Shown here: in pieces, positions 33,074-42,944 of the stretch
How the letters are laid out: each line of letters starts with the position of its first letter
Numbering within the stretch: the stretch's first letter is position 1
Assembly (NCBI RefSeq): GCF_001662075.1
Contig: NZ_LYPL01000016.1
Location: 1-64,000, forward strand
Source: Rhizobium bangladeshense
GTDB taxonomy: Bacteria; Pseudomonadota; Alphaproteobacteria; Rhizobiales; Rhizobiaceae
Direction of reading: 5' to 3'
Length of the DNA: 64,000 nucleotides
Program-made: the position numbers and the translations under genes
Notes under the pieces: generated by a model
What the model was told of the DNA's origin: nothing
Seen by the model: only the letters and a program-made list of their open reading frames with translations
Databases searched by the model: none

Positions 33074-35635
33074 TTAGGTGCGCGGCTTCAGGTTTTCCGG
33101 GTCGTAGATCGGCTTGTAGCCGACGCCGACGACTTCCACCGGATAGGTCTCGGCAAAGTATTCGACATTTAGCTTGCGTCCGACCTGGCAATAGGACCAG
33201 GGCAGGTAGGCGAGCGCAATGTTCTTGCCGACCGTCGGGCCGTAGGCGATCGAGGTGGTGTAGGAGCGGCGGCCGAGCTCGTCGACCAGGACCTCGCCGG
33301 TGGCCGGATCGACGACCGGCAGGTTGCCGACGGGATAACGCTTGACGCCCGATTTGTCGGTATTCTCGGTCATCACAAGCGTGCAGAGCATGGCCGGCTG
33401 GTGTTCGCGCGCCTTGTATTCCAGATGTTTTGCCTTGCCGCGGAAATCGGCTTCCTTGACCTTCGGGCGGGCGAGATCGGCTTCGATCAGGTTGTACTGG
33501 GTCAGCAGGTCGGCGTTCTGCAGGCGCAGGCTCTTTTCCATGCGGCGTGAGTTTGCATAAGTCTCGACGCCGAAGGCCATCACGCCGGTCGAGCGCAGCG
33601 CATCCCAGACGGCGAGGCCGTCTTCGTACTTCATGTGCAGTTCCCAGCCCTGCTCGCCGACATAGGAGATGCGGAAGGCGGTGACTGTCTTGCCGGCGAT
33701 TTCGATCGGCTTGATCGCCGCGAAGGCGAAGTTTTCCTGATCGAGCCCGGCCGGATCGGCCACGACCTTCTTCAGCGTCTCGCGGGCATTCGGTCCCCAG
33801 ATGCCGATGGTGATGTATTTCTCCGAGACGTCGGTGATCGTCACATCAAGGCCGCGATCCTGGGCGACGCGCCTCATATAGTGCAGGTCGCGCGGGCCGG
33901 CATCGGCGCCGTTGACGAGACGGCAGCGGTCGGCCATGCGGAAGACGGTGAAGTCGGCGCGCACCATGCCTTCGTCGTCGAGGAAGTGGGTGTAAACGCC
34001 CTTGCCGATATTGGCATCGCCGCCGATCTTGGCGGCGCACAGCCATTCCATCAGCTCGACATGGTCAGGTCCCTCGATATCGACCATGTGGAAGTGGCTG
34101 AGATTGACGATGCCGCAATCCTCGCTCATCGCCAGATGCTCGGCATTCGAGACGCGCCAGAAATGCCGGCTGTCCCATTCGTTCTCGCGAAGGGGAACGC
34201 GGTCGCCGTATTTCTCCAGCAGGTGCTCGTTGGCGGCGTAGCCGTGTGCACGCTCCCAGCCGCCGAGTTCCATGAAGTAGCCGCCCAGCTCCTTTTCGCG
34301 CTCGTAGAAGGGCGAGCGCTTGGCGTTGCGGCCGGATAGATAGGGTTCGCGGGTGTGGACGGCCGGGAAATAGATCTTCTGGGCGGCTTCGTAGCAGCGG
34401 CCCTCGATGAACTCTTCGGTCAGCTGATGCGGATAGAAGCGGGCGTAGTCGATGCTGTTGTGATCGATTTCCGTGCGGCCATCGGTCATCCAGTCGGCGA
34501 TCAGCTTGCCGTAGCCCGGGCCGTCCTTGACCCAGATGGCAACGCAGTACCAGAGACCGCGCACCTTCTGGCTCTCACCGCAGGATGGACCGCCGGCGGC
34601 CGAAACCTGCAGCAGGCCGTTGAAGGAGTGACCTTCGTTATAACCGAGTTCGCCGAGGATCGGCGTCAGTTCCATGGCGCGCTCGAGCGGCTCGATGATC
34701 TGCTCCATCTCGAGGTCGCGCTGCGAGGGCGAAAGCCGCGCTTCGTGTTTTTCGAGAAGCTCGCGCGGATGGCACATGCGCGGATTGGTGGCTTCGTAAT
34801 AGCCCCACTCGATCTGACCGCCTTCGGTCGTCGCCGGGTCGCCGGTATCGCGCATATAGGCGGAGTTGCCCTGGTCGCGCAGCAGCGGGAAGCCGATTTC
34901 CTTGCCGGTGCCTTCAAACTCGTTATAGGGGCCGAAGAAGGTGAGCGGGTGATCGACCGGCATGACCGGCAGGTCTTCGCCGACCATTTCCGCGATCAGG
35001 CGCCCCCAGAGGCCGGCGCAGACGATGACGTGGTCGGCCATGATCGTGCCGCGATGGGTGACGACACCCTTGATGCGGCCGCCTTCGACGATCAGCGATT
35101 TCGCCGGCGTGTTGCCGAACACCTTGAGCTTGCCGGCCTTTTCGGCGGCATCGACCAGCTTGCCGGCGACGGTCTGCGAGCGCGGGATGACGAGGCCGGC
35201 GTCCGGATCGAACAGGCCGCCCATTACCTGATCTTCCTCGATCAGCGGGAACTTCTCCTTGATCTCGGAAGGGCTGACATAATGGGCGCGCGTGCCGAAA
35301 GCGCGGGCCGAGGACAGCTTGCGCTTGATTTCCTCCATCCAGGCATCGTCGCCGGTGCGGGCCACTTCGAGGCCGCCGATGCGGGCGTAGTGGCCCATCT
35401 TCTCGTAGAAATCGATCGAATACTGCGTGGTCCAGACCGAGAGATAGTCGTGGCTGGTGGTGTAACAGAAGTCCGAGGCATGGGCCGTCGAGCCGATATC
35501 GGTCGGTATGCCCGACTTGTCGATGCCGACGATATCGTCCCATCCGCGCTCGACGAGATGATGCGCGATGGAGGCGCCGACGATGCCGCCGAGCCCGATG
35601 ATGACGACCTTTGCCTTTTCCGGAAATGCTGCCAC
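33074..35635 (-). CDS. Dimethylglycine/sarcosine dehydrogenase-like flavoprotein
   Basis: An 853-residue protein of two halves. Residues 8-400 are a DAO-type FAD domain starting with VVIIGLGGIVGASIAHHL. Residues about 480-850 are a GcvT-like tetrahydrofolate domain, with SYVGEQGWELHM and GVETYANSRRMEKSLR. This is the layout of dimethylglycine and sarcosine dehydrogenases, which oxidise an N-methyl group and pass the one-carbon unit to folate. The exact methylamine is not decided. It would fit betaine catabolism, common in rhizobia. No signal peptide is seen. Confidence 0.87.
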   Translation of the reverse strand: MAAFPEKAKVVIIGLGGIVGASIAHHLVERGWDDIVGIDKSGIPTDIGSTAHASDFCYTTSHDYLSVWTTQYSIDFYEKMGHYARIGGLEVARTGDDAWMEEIKRKLSSARAFGTRAHYVSPSEIKEKFPLIEEDQVMGGLFDPDAGLVIPRSQTVAGKLVDAAEKAGKLKVFGNTPAKSLIVEGGRIKGVVTHRGTIMADHVIVCAGLWGRLIAEMVGEDLPVMPVDHPLTFFGPYNEFEGTGKEIGFPLLRDQGNSAYMRDTGDPATTEGGQIEWGYYEATNPRMCHPRELLEKHEARLSPSQRDLEMEQIIEPLERAMELTPILGELGYNEGHSFNGLLQVSAAGGPSCGESQKVRGLWYCVAIWVKDGPGYGKLIADWMTDGRTEIDHNSIDYARFYPHQLTEEFIEGRCYEAAQKIYFPAVHTREPYLSGRNAKRSPFYEREKELGGYFMELGGWERAHGYAANEHLLEKYGDRVPLRENEWDSRHFWRVSNAEHLAMSEDCGIVNLSHFHMVDIEGPDHVELMEWLCAAKIGGDANIGKGVYTHFLDDEGMVRADFTVFRMADRCRLVNGADAGPRDLHYMRRVAQDRGLDVTITDVSEKYITIGIWGPNARETLKKVVADPAGLDQENFAFAAIKPIEIAGKTVTAFRISYVGEQGWELHMKYEDGLAVWDALRSTGVMAFGVETYANSRRMEKSLRLQNADLLTQYNLIEADLARPKVKEADFRGKAKHLEYKAREHQPAMLCTLVMTENTDKSGVKRYPVGNLPVVDPATGEVLVDELGRRSYTTSIAYGPTVGKNIALAYLPWSYCQVGRKLNVEYFAETYPVEVVGVGYKPIYDPENLKPRT

Positions 35636-35886
35636 GTGCTGTTCCTTCTACTTATGGCACGAATCAAAAATAACCTAGCCGCGCTTGGTTGCGCTTCACG
35701 CATGAGATCCGGGAGCCATCTCAGCCTGGTAAGCGTGTCACGTTTACCGAAGCTGCAAAACCCCCAAGCCTCTTCGCATGGAAGCTGAGATAAGGGCATT
35801 ATGCCTAAGGCTCATGATCGTCATTGGTCCTACGCCGCCGAGTAACGGCGCAATTGCGCTAGTCCGGATCGCAAAACGCTTCCTCG

Positions 35887-36141
35887 TCACGGCGCTGAAA
35901 TCGCCTTGAGCCGGTCGATATCCGCGAGCACGATGTCTTCCGACACAGGCTCGCGGTTATGCAGGCGGAACCATTCGACCGCTTCGCGCACCCGGTCGCC
36001 ATGCGGCGATGGATAGGCGCCCAGTCCGAGCACCCATTCGCGCACGGTTTCGCGCTCCATCCGCCCGGCGCGGTATCGGTCGCAGACGGTTTTCGCTGAG
36101 GCGACGAGATCATTGATGCTTTTCACGGGGCTATCCCTCAA
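35887..36141 (-). CDS. Small protein, third gene of an Xre operon
   Basis: An 84-residue protein beginning MRDSPVKSINDLVASAKTVC, mostly helical, rich in Arg and Glu. Its start overlaps the stop of the preceding gene by four bases (ATGA), which supports it as real. I do not recognise the family. It shares an operon with an Xre-type regulator and another small protein. Confidence 0.55.
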   Translation of the reverse strand: MRDSPVKSINDLVASAKTVCDRYRAGRMERETVREWVLGLGAYPSPHGDRVREAVEWFRLHNREPVSEDIVLADIDRLKAISAP

Positions 36142-36398
36142 TGCACGGAAGGCTCTTCGTCTTCGAGCAGGGACCGGATGCCGTCGCGCGCCACCACCGC
36201 CAGGAATTCGTCGAAAGCCTCCCGGTCGGTCGCAAAGGGCTCGTCCCAGCGGATCAGGTCCTCCGACTGGGTGACGACTTCCATCGTCCAGTCCTCGTTG
36301 CTGCCGGCGGTTCGAAAGATATCGACGAGCACGGTGATGCCGTCGTCGGTGAATTCTCCGGCCAGTTCGGAGTGCTCAAACTTCTGCTTCTTCGTCAT
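36138..36398 (-). CDS. Small acidic protein, second gene of an Xre operon
   Basis: An 86-residue acidic protein beginning MTKKQKFEHSELAGEFTDDG. It has ITVLVDIFRTAGSNEDWTME and an acidic end. Its ATG follows immediately after the stop codon of the upstream Xre gene, with no gap. I do not recognise the family. It could be a partner of the regulator, but no toxin-antitoxin motif is seen. Confidence 0.6.
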   Translation of the reverse strand: MTKKQKFEHSELAGEFTDDGITVLVDIFRTAGSNEDWTMEVVTQSEDLIRWDEPFATDREAFDEFLAVVARDGIRSLLEDEEPSVH

Positions 36399-36716
36399 TC
36401 AGCCGCCAGCGCCGGGAGGGGCGTCGTTTTTGAGATATTCTTCATATTGAACCGTCTCGGTCTCGTTCGTGTCTATAGAAGCCGATGCCGGTTTTGCCAA
36501 GCGAACGCCGGCGCCGCCGCCATTCTCCGGGATGAAAAGTACGCCGGCGTCTTCCAGGACGCGCTTGATATGCCGCAGGGTTCGCACGTCGGGGGAAAGC
36601 GTTCCGGCCTCGAAACCGGCTATCGTCGCCTTGGCTACCTCAGAGGCTGCGGACAGATCCTGCTTGGACCAGGCGATAAGAGCACGCGCGGCACGGCACT
36701 GGGCTGGAGACAGCAT
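36399..36716 (-). CDS. Xre-family helix-turn-helix regulator
   Basis: A 105-residue protein with an Xre/Cro helix-turn-helix in the first 60 residues: AQCRAARALIAWSKQDLSAA, then SEVAKATIAGFEAGTLSPD. The tail is rich in Gly and Ala. The ATG at 36716 fits a GGTGGA site; an upstream GTG at 36764 is less likely. It leads a tight three-gene operon and would bind its own promoter region. Confidence 0.78.
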   Translation of the reverse strand: MLSPAQCRAARALIAWSKQDLSAASEVAKATIAGFEAGTLSPDVRTLRHIKRVLEDAGVLFIPENGGGAGVRLAKPASASIDTNETETVQYEEYLKNDAPPGAGG

Positions 36717-36914
36717 GAATATCCACCTGGCATTGAGAACTCTGATCTGGCCCTGGGACAGCACAATGAAGATGTGAGCGCGCCCGAAGAAAGCAAGCCG
36801 ATAAAATTGCTGCGGCCGTTGATATCTAGCCTCATTGGGCGATAGCGAGGGTCGATTGACCGCATATCATTAAAGTCTAATTTAGGGCTACCTTATCGCG
36901 CCCGGGAGGTAACG

Positions 36915-37976
36915 ATGCGTGAGCCAGATATGCAGAAACTCGATGCGCTTGTCGCTCGCCTCGTCGGTGATGTCGGCGCTGCCATGTCAGGGGCCTTGGT
37001 CGTGCTTGGCGACAAGGTGGGGCTGTTCAAGGCGATGGCGGATGGGAAGCCGGTGAGCGTTGAGCAGCTTGCCGCCAAGATCGGGATCAAGGAGCGCTAT
37101 GTCAGGGAATGGCTGAGCGCCCAGGCGGCTGCGGATTATATCGTTTACGATGAAAAGACCGATCGTTTCAGCCTAACGGCGGAGCAGGCGATGGTCTTTG
37201 CCGAGGAAAACAGCCCGGCCTTCTTCGTCGGCGCCTTCGAGGTGGTGCAATCCATGTGGATGGACGAGCCGAAGGTCACCGAAGCCTTCCGCACCGGAAA
37301 GGGTCTCGGCTGGCATGAACACAGCACCTGCCTGTTCCGTGGCACCGAGCGGTTTTTCCGGCCGGGCTACAACAGCCATCTCGTCAACGAATGGATTCCT
37401 GCTCTCGCCGGCATGGAGGAGAAACTGAAGGCAGGCGCCAATGTCGCCGATGTCGGCTGTGGTCACGGCGCCTCGACCATTCTGATGGCGCAGGCCTATC
37501 CCGCCTCGCATTTTACCGGCTTCGACTATCACGGCCCGTCGATCGAAAGAGCCAGGGCCGCCGCCAAAGAGGCTGGCGTCGCCGACCGCGTCACCTTCGA
37601 GCAGGGCAAGGCGGCCGAATTTCCGGGGCGCGACTATGATATGGTCGCCATGTTCGATTGCCTGCACGACATGGGCGATCCGGTCGGCGCCGGCCGGCAC
37701 GTCAAGGAGACGCTGGCGCCGAACGGCACCTGGCTCATCGTCGAGCCCTTTGCCCATGATCATCTCAAGGACAATCTCAATCCGGTCGGGCGCGTCTATT
37801 ACGGCGCCTCGACGATGATCTGCACGCCGGCATCGCTCTCCCAGGAGGTGGGGTTGGGGCTTGGCGCCCAGGCGGGGGAAATGAGGTTGCGGAAGGTCGC
37901 GCTCGACGCCGGCTTCAAGCATTTCCGCCGGGCGACCGAAACACCGTTCAACATGGTGTTCGAAGTCCGCGCCTGA
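36915..37976 (+). CDS. Winged-helix SAM-dependent methyltransferase
   Basis: A 353-residue protein. Residues 1-90 resemble a winged helix (SVEQLAAKIGIKERYVREWL). Residues 170-350 are a class I methyltransferase: ANVADVGCGHGASTILMA is the SAM motif, followed by FTGFDYHGPSIERA and MVAMFDCLHDMGDP. This layout occurs in O-methyltransferase-like proteins such as mycobacterial Rv2258c-type proteins; the substrate is unknown. GGGAGG precedes the ATG. Confidence 0.85.
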   Translation: MREPDMQKLDALVARLVGDVGAAMSGALVVLGDKVGLFKAMADGKPVSVEQLAAKIGIKERYVREWLSAQAAADYIVYDEKTDRFSLTAEQAMVFAEENSPAFFVGAFEVVQSMWMDEPKVTEAFRTGKGLGWHEHSTCLFRGTERFFRPGYNSHLVNEWIPALAGMEEKLKAGANVADVGCGHGASTILMAQAYPASHFTGFDYHGPSIERARAAAKEAGVADRVTFEQGKAAEFPGRDYDMVAMFDCLHDMGDPVGAGRHVKETLAPNGTWLIVEPFAHDHLKDNLNPVGRVYYGASTMICTPASLSQEVGLGLGAQAGEMRLRKVALDAGFKHFRRATETPFNMVFEVRA

Positions 37977-38000
37977 GGGCCGGCTGCGCGGCGGCCGGCG

Positions 38001-38876
38001 CTATTTCGGCCGGCCGATGCTGGCATACATGCCGGTCGTGCGGAATTCGGTGGGATTGGTGCCGTAGACGCGGCGGAAGACCTTCGAGAAATAATTGGCG
38101 TCCTCAAAGCCGCACATGATGGCGACTTCCTTGACCGGCAGGAAGTCCGCCTTGGTCAGCAGCTTGACGGCGCGCTGCAGCCGCTGCTGCAGCACGAATT
38201 CGGCCGGCGGCACGCCTTCGCTTTCGGCGAAGCTGCGCGAGAAATGGGCGCGGCTGAGGCCGACGATGGCGGCGAGTTCATTGACCGGCAGCGGCTTGTC
38301 GAGATTGGCGTTGATATGGTCGATCACCGGCTGCATCAGGCTGAGTTCGGCGGCAAAGGCCGATGAGCCGAAGACGTCGTCATAAAGCGCCATCGCCGCT
38401 TCATAGGCGACAGCCGAGGCCGCCCCCGGCGAGGTCGCGCCCTTGACCAGACGCAGGCTGCAATCGGCGAGATGATCGATGGTGGCCGGCTGCAGCTTCA
38501 GCACCGGGCCGGCGGTGGAGAGCACCAGCTGATGGATGCGCAGCGTCTCCTCGCCATTCATCGAGATCCAGAAATATTCCCAGCGCTCGCCCTTCTCCAG
38601 CCAGTAGCGGTGATTGTGCGGCACGAGAACCAAGAGAGTATCGCCGCCGTGGAGGCGATAGTTGCGGTTCTGGTAGCGCAGCCGGCCGGTGCCGCTGATC
38701 GTGTGCTGCAGCACGGTGAACGGCGTTTGCCCGCGTTTTCGGCCGTCCCAATCATAGGTCTCGTTCTCCCGCACTTCATAGCCGGCGCTGGTCGGCATGG
38801 CGTGCAGACGCTGGCGGCCGCGGGGCAGCGAAACCGTCCTCATCGACTGTCCGTTGGCGATCAAATCCTGCAGCAC
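38001..38876 (-). CDS. agpT: AraC-family activator of alpha-galactoside genes
   Basis: A 291-residue AraC regulator. The N-terminal half is a cupin-like sugar-binding domain with YRLHGGDTLLVLVPHNHRYW. The C-terminal 100 residues hold two helix-turn-helix motifs (VNELAAIVGLSRAHFSRSF and VKEVAIMCGFEDANYFSKVF). It is divergent from the GH4-ABC-GH4 operon, as AgpT is in Sinorhizobium, where it is needed for induction by alpha-galactosides. The gene symbol rests on this order. Confidence 0.8.
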   Translation of the reverse strand: MLQDLIANGQSMRTVSLPRGRQRLHAMPTSAGYEVRENETYDWDGRKRGQTPFTVLQHTISGTGRLRYQNRNYRLHGGDTLLVLVPHNHRYWLEKGERWEYFWISMNGEETLRIHQLVLSTAGPVLKLQPATIDHLADCSLRLVKGATSPGAASAVAYEAAMALYDDVFGSSAFAAELSLMQPVIDHINANLDKPLPVNELAAIVGLSRAHFSRSFAESEGVPPAEFVLQQRLQRAVKLLTKADFLPVKEVAIMCGFEDANYFSKVFRRVYGTNPTEFRTTGMYASIGRPK

Positions 38877-38892
38877 AAAATTACCCCTGAAA

Positions 38893-38936
38893 GCATAATC
38901 CTTCTCTGGTCGGCCTGCCGGATTCGGGCATAATCC
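38893..38936. promoter_or_regulatory. Candidate direct-repeat activator site
   Basis: GCATAATCC occurs twice as a direct repeat, at 38893-38901 and 38928-38936, 35 bases apart. It lies between the divergent AraC-type gene and the alpha-galactoside operon. AraC proteins often bind direct repeats. The assignment is by position and form only. Confidence 0.4.
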
Positions 38937-39088
38937 CGCTCAACGAAAAGAGGAGACGACGGCCGATAAAAGCGGCCGGGAGGAAAACAGGCAGGTTTTA
39001 CGGCTTTTTCAACCGCTTGCGCCGCATGCGGCCTGATCCTCCATAACCGGTCTTTTCTCTAGCATTCCATTGGGTCGAGGTGAAGATC

Positions 39089-40555
39089 ATGAGTTTCAAA
39101 ATCGCTATCATCGGTGCAGGCAGCGTCGGTTTCACCAAGAAGCTGTTCACCGACATATTGTGCGTGCCGGAGTTCCGCGACGTCGAATTCGCGCTGACCG
39201 ATCTCAGCGAACACAATCTCCAAATGATCAAGGCGATCCTCGACCGCATCGTCGAGTCGAACGGGCTGCCGACCAAGGTGACGGCGACGACCGACCGGCG
39301 CCAGGCGCTGGAAGGCGCCCGCTACATCATCAGCTGCGTGCGTGTCGGCGGGCTCGAGGCCTATGCCGACGACATCCGAATTCCGCTGAAATACGGCATC
39401 GACCAGTGCGTCGGCGATACGATCTGCGCCGGCGGCATTCTCTACGGCCAGCGCAACATCCCTGTCATTCTCGATTTCTGCAAGGATATAAGAGAGGTTG
39501 CCGAGCCGGGCGCGAAATTCCTGAACTATGCCAATCCGATGGCGATGAATACCTGGGCGGCGATCGAATATGGCAAGGTCGATACGGTCGGCCTCTGCCA
39601 CGGCGTCCAGCACGGCGCCGAACAGATCGCCGAGGTGCTCGGCGCGAAATCGCTCAGCGAACTCGATTATGTCTGCTCCGGCATCAACCACCAGACCTGG
39701 TTCATCGACCTGCGCCTCAACGGCCGCAAGATCGGCAAGGACGAGCTCATCGCCGCTTTCGAGGCGCATCCCGTTTATTCGCAGCAGGAGAAGCTGCGCA
39801 TCGACGTGCTGAAGCGCTTCGGCGTCTATTCCACCGAGAGCAACGGCCACCTCTCGGAATACCTGCCCTGGTACCGCAAGCGGCCGGAAGAGATCACCCG
39901 CTGGATCGACATGTCCGACTGGATCCACGGCGAGACCGGCGGTTATCTCCGCCACTCGACCGAGACGCGCAACTGGTTTGAGACCGAATTCCCGCAATTC
40001 CTGGAATCCGCCTCCAAGCCGATCGATCCGGCCAAGCGCTCGAACGAACATGCGAGCCATATCCTGGAAGGGCTGGAGACGAACCGGGTCTATCGCGGCC
40101 ATTTCAACGTCAAGAACAACGGCGTCATCACCAACCTGCCGGCCGATGCGATCATCGAATCGCCCGGCTTCGTCGACCGCTTCGGTATCAATATGGTCTC
40201 CGGCGTCACCCTGCCGGAAGCCTGCGCGGCGACCTGCATCGCCTCGATCAACGTCCAGCGCATGTCGGTGCATGCGGCCATCTCCGGCGACATCGATCTG
40301 TTGAAGCTTGCCGTGCTGCACGATCCGCTGGTCGGCGCCGTCTCGACGCCCGAGGAGGTCTGGCAGATGGTCGACGAGATGGTCGTTGCCCAGGCGCGCT
40401 GGCTGCCGCAATATGCCGATGCCGTGCCGGCCGCCAAGGAGCGGCTGTCGAAATCGAAGGTGCAGACCCGCGACTGGGCGGGGGCCGCACGCCGCAACGT
40501 CCGCTCGATCGAAGAGCTGCGCGCGGAAAAGGCGGCGCTGAAACACGCCGTCTGA
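39089..40555 (+). CDS. agaL1: GH4 alpha-galactosidase/alpha-glucosidase-type enzyme
   Basis: A 488-residue NAD+- and metal-dependent glycosidase of family GH4. The N-terminal Rossmann motif is IAIIGAGSVGFTKKL. FLNYANPMAMNTWA, VGLCHGVQHGAEQ and CSGINHQTWF hold metal and substrate ligands. The ATG at 39089 lies eight bases after GAGG; a GTG nine bases upstream overlaps that site. GH4 enzymes cleave by an oxidation-elimination route. Co-location with a transporter suggests galactosides such as raffinose or melibiose. Confidence 0.85.
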   Translation: MSFKIAIIGAGSVGFTKKLFTDILCVPEFRDVEFALTDLSEHNLQMIKAILDRIVESNGLPTKVTATTDRRQALEGARYIISCVRVGGLEAYADDIRIPLKYGIDQCVGDTICAGGILYGQRNIPVILDFCKDIREVAEPGAKFLNYANPMAMNTWAAIEYGKVDTVGLCHGVQHGAEQIAEVLGAKSLSELDYVCSGINHQTWFIDLRLNGRKIGKDELIAAFEAHPVYSQQEKLRIDVLKRFGVYSTESNGHLSEYLPWYRKRPEEITRWIDMSDWIHGETGGYLRHSTETRNWFETEFPQFLESASKPIDPAKRSNEHASHILEGLETNRVYRGHFNVKNNGVITNLPADAIIESPGFVDRFGINMVSGVTLPEACAATCIASINVQRMSVHAAISGDIDLLKLAVLHDPLVGAVSTPEEVWQMVDEMVVAQARWLPQYADAVPAAKERLSKSKVQTRDWAGAARRNVRSIEELRAEKAALKHAV

Positions 40556-40680
40556 TTTTCGTGAAGGATGGGTCGTCATGGGTTTCCGGGAGGGAAATCC
40601 ATGACATCAACCCGCTTTCACGCCGTTCGAGGAGAAAGGAGCCCGGTGACGCCCGCGCTCCGGAACAAGAGGGAGAAACG

Positions 40681-42768
40681 ATGATGAATTTCCGCAAAGC
40701 AGGCATTCTGGCCGGACTGGCGCTCGGCGTTTCGGTCTTGGCGCTGCATGCCCATGCTTCCGAACCGACCGTGCCGCCAGTGCCGCCGGAATTTCCGGCC
40801 GAAGGCAAGATCAACTATGTCGCGCGCGACTCCATTCTGGAGTTCAAGGCGCTGCCCGATTATCACGAGCCCGACTGGGTCACGAAGAATTTCGTTTCCG
40901 CCGGCAAGCTGCCGCCGGTCAAGGACCGGCTGCCGAAGGAGCCGCTGGTCTTCAAGACGGGCAACATGCCCGACGGCACCGGCGTCTACGGCGATACGAT
41001 GCGCCATGTCATCGGTGGTCGGCCGGAAGGCTGGAACTACGGCGCCGGCCAGACGCAGGGCTGGGGCGGCATCGATATCGGCCTGTCCGAATGCCTGACG
41101 CGCACTGCGCCGCTGTTCCAGGTGAAGGCCCAGGACACCGAGCCGCTGCCGAACCTGGCCAAGAGCTGGGACTGGTCCGAAGACGGCCATAAGCTGACCA
41201 TGCACCTGGTCGAAGGCGCCAAGTGGTCGGACGGCGCGCCGTTCACCGCCGATGACATCATGTTCTACTGGGAGGACGAGGTCATCGACCCGAACGTCTC
41301 GCCGCTCGGCGGCGGCGCTTCGCCGGAGGCCTTCGGTGTCGGCACGACGCTGAAGAAGATCGACGACCACACCGTCGAATGGACCTTCAAGGAGGCCTTC
41401 CCGAAACAATATCTCTATACGATGGCCTACCCGAACTTCTGCCCGGGTCCGTCGCATATCCTGAAGCCGCAGCATCCGAAATACTCGAAGAACACCTACG
41501 ACCAGTTCAAGAACGCCTTCCCGCCGGAATATATGAACATGCCTGTGATGGGCGGCTGGGTGCCGGTGGAATATCGCTCCGACGATATCATCGTGCTCCG
41601 CCGCAACCCCTATTACTGGAAGGTCGACGAGAAGGGCAACCAGCTGCCTTATCTCAACGAGCTGCACTACAAGCTCTCGACCTGGGCCGACCGCGACGTG
41701 CAGGCGGTGGCGGGCTCCGCCGACTTCTCGAACCTGGAGCAGCCGGAAAACTTCGTCGCCTCGCTGAAGCGGGCCGCCGAAAAGACCGCGCCGGCCCGCC
41801 TGGCCTTCGGGCCGCGCCTGATCGGCTATAACCTGCGCATGAACTTCTCCGCCAATGGCTGGGGCAACCCGGATGAGCGCGGCCAGGCGATCCGCGAGCT
41901 GAACCGCAACGAGGACTTCCGCAAGGCCGTCACCATGGCGCTCGACCGCAAGGCGATCGGCGATTCGCTGGTCAAGGGGCCGTTCACGGCGATCTATCCG
42001 GGCGGGCTTTCCTCCGGCACCAGCTTCTACGACCGCAACTCCACCGTCTACTATCCCTTCGATCTCAACGGCGCCAAGGCCGAACTCGCCAAGGCTGGCC
42101 TCAAGGATACGGACGGCAACGGCATCGTCAACTTCCCGGTCGGCACGGCCGGCGGCAAGGATGTCGAAATCGTCATGCTGATCAACAATCAGTACACGAC
42201 CGATAAGAGCCTCGCCGAAGGTGTCGTCGGCCAGATGGAAAAGCTCGGGCTGAAGATCGTCATCAATGCGCTCGACGGCGCCAAGCGTGACGATGCGCAT
42301 TATGCCGGCCGCTTCGACTGGCTGATCCAGCGCAACACCACGGAACTGTCTTCGGTGGTGCAGAATACCGAGCAGCTTGCCCCGGTCGGCCCGCGCACCA
42401 GCTGGCATCACCGCGCCGGCAAGGATGACCAGCTCGATCTGATGCCGTTCGAGAAGGAGCTCATTGACGTCGTCAACAAGTTCAGGACGAGCCAGAACAA
42501 TGACGAGCGTGTCGATCTGATGAAGCAGTATCAGAAGATCTCGACCGAGCACGTCAACACGGTCGGTCTGACGGAATACCCGGGCGCGCTGATCGTCAAC
42601 AAGCGCTTCTCGAATGTGCCGCAGGGAACGCCGATCATGATGTTCAACTGGGCCGAAGACTCGGTCATCCGCGAACGCCTGTGGGTCGCCGCCGACAAGC
42701 AGGGCAAATACGAGCTGTTCCCCGAGCAGCTGCCCGGCAAGCCCGGCGACAAGGGCCCGATCAATTGA
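40681..42768 (+). CDS. agpA: Alpha-galactoside ABC transporter binding protein
   Basis: A 695-residue large binding protein of the oligopeptide/saccharide (family 5) class. Residues 1-27 are a signal peptide (FRKAGILAGLALGVSVLALH). The domain has TEPLPNLAKSWDWSEDGHKL and WSDGAPFTADDIMFYWED. The length exceeds the roughly 540 of peptide-binding members, as in AgpA of Sinorhizobium, which binds alpha-galactosides. It follows GH4 by 125 bp, with GGGAG five bases from the ATG. Confidence 0.85.
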   Translation: MMNFRKAGILAGLALGVSVLALHAHASEPTVPPVPPEFPAEGKINYVARDSILEFKALPDYHEPDWVTKNFVSAGKLPPVKDRLPKEPLVFKTGNMPDGTGVYGDTMRHVIGGRPEGWNYGAGQTQGWGGIDIGLSECLTRTAPLFQVKAQDTEPLPNLAKSWDWSEDGHKLTMHLVEGAKWSDGAPFTADDIMFYWEDEVIDPNVSPLGGGASPEAFGVGTTLKKIDDHTVEWTFKEAFPKQYLYTMAYPNFCPGPSHILKPQHPKYSKNTYDQFKNAFPPEYMNMPVMGGWVPVEYRSDDIIVLRRNPYYWKVDEKGNQLPYLNELHYKLSTWADRDVQAVAGSADFSNLEQPENFVASLKRAAEKTAPARLAFGPRLIGYNLRMNFSANGWGNPDERGQAIRELNRNEDFRKAVTMALDRKAIGDSLVKGPFTAIYPGGLSSGTSFYDRNSTVYYPFDLNGAKAELAKAGLKDTDGNGIVNFPVGTAGGKDVEIVMLINNQYTTDKSLAEGVVGQMEKLGLKIVINALDGAKRDDAHYAGRFDWLIQRNTTELSSVVQNTEQLAPVGPRTSWHHRAGKDDQLDLMPFEKELIDVVNKFRTSQNNDERVDLMKQYQKISTEHVNTVGLTEYPGALIVNKRFSNVPQGTPIMMFNWAEDSVIRERLWVAADKQGKYELFPEQLPGKPGDKGPIN

Positions 42769-42795
42769 TTGAGGTCGCCTGGTAACGAAGCTAAA

Positions 42796-42820
42796 GCGCG
42801 TCGCCGAGTGGGCGACGCGC
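42796..42820 (+). promoter_or_regulatory. Hairpin between binding-protein and permease genes
   Basis: GCGCGTCGCC (42796-42805) pairs perfectly with GGCGACGCGC (42811-42820) around a five-base loop and has no T tail. Such structures after binding-protein genes protect the upstream message from 3' decay and lower permease expression. Confidence 0.6.
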
Positions 42821-42944
42821 GGGAAAAGCTCCCTCCCAGCTGAAGTGAAATTCGGGCCGCGCGTGCCGCGCGCGGCCTGATATGACCAACAAGCCGGCCG
42901 CGCTGACGAGGAGCGACTGGCGGCAAGGAGAAGCGAACCGTCTG

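Noticed and set aside
40618..42552. Long open frame on the minus strand (644 codons) opposite agpA
   Set aside because: Antisense shadow; no known motif and no start signal.
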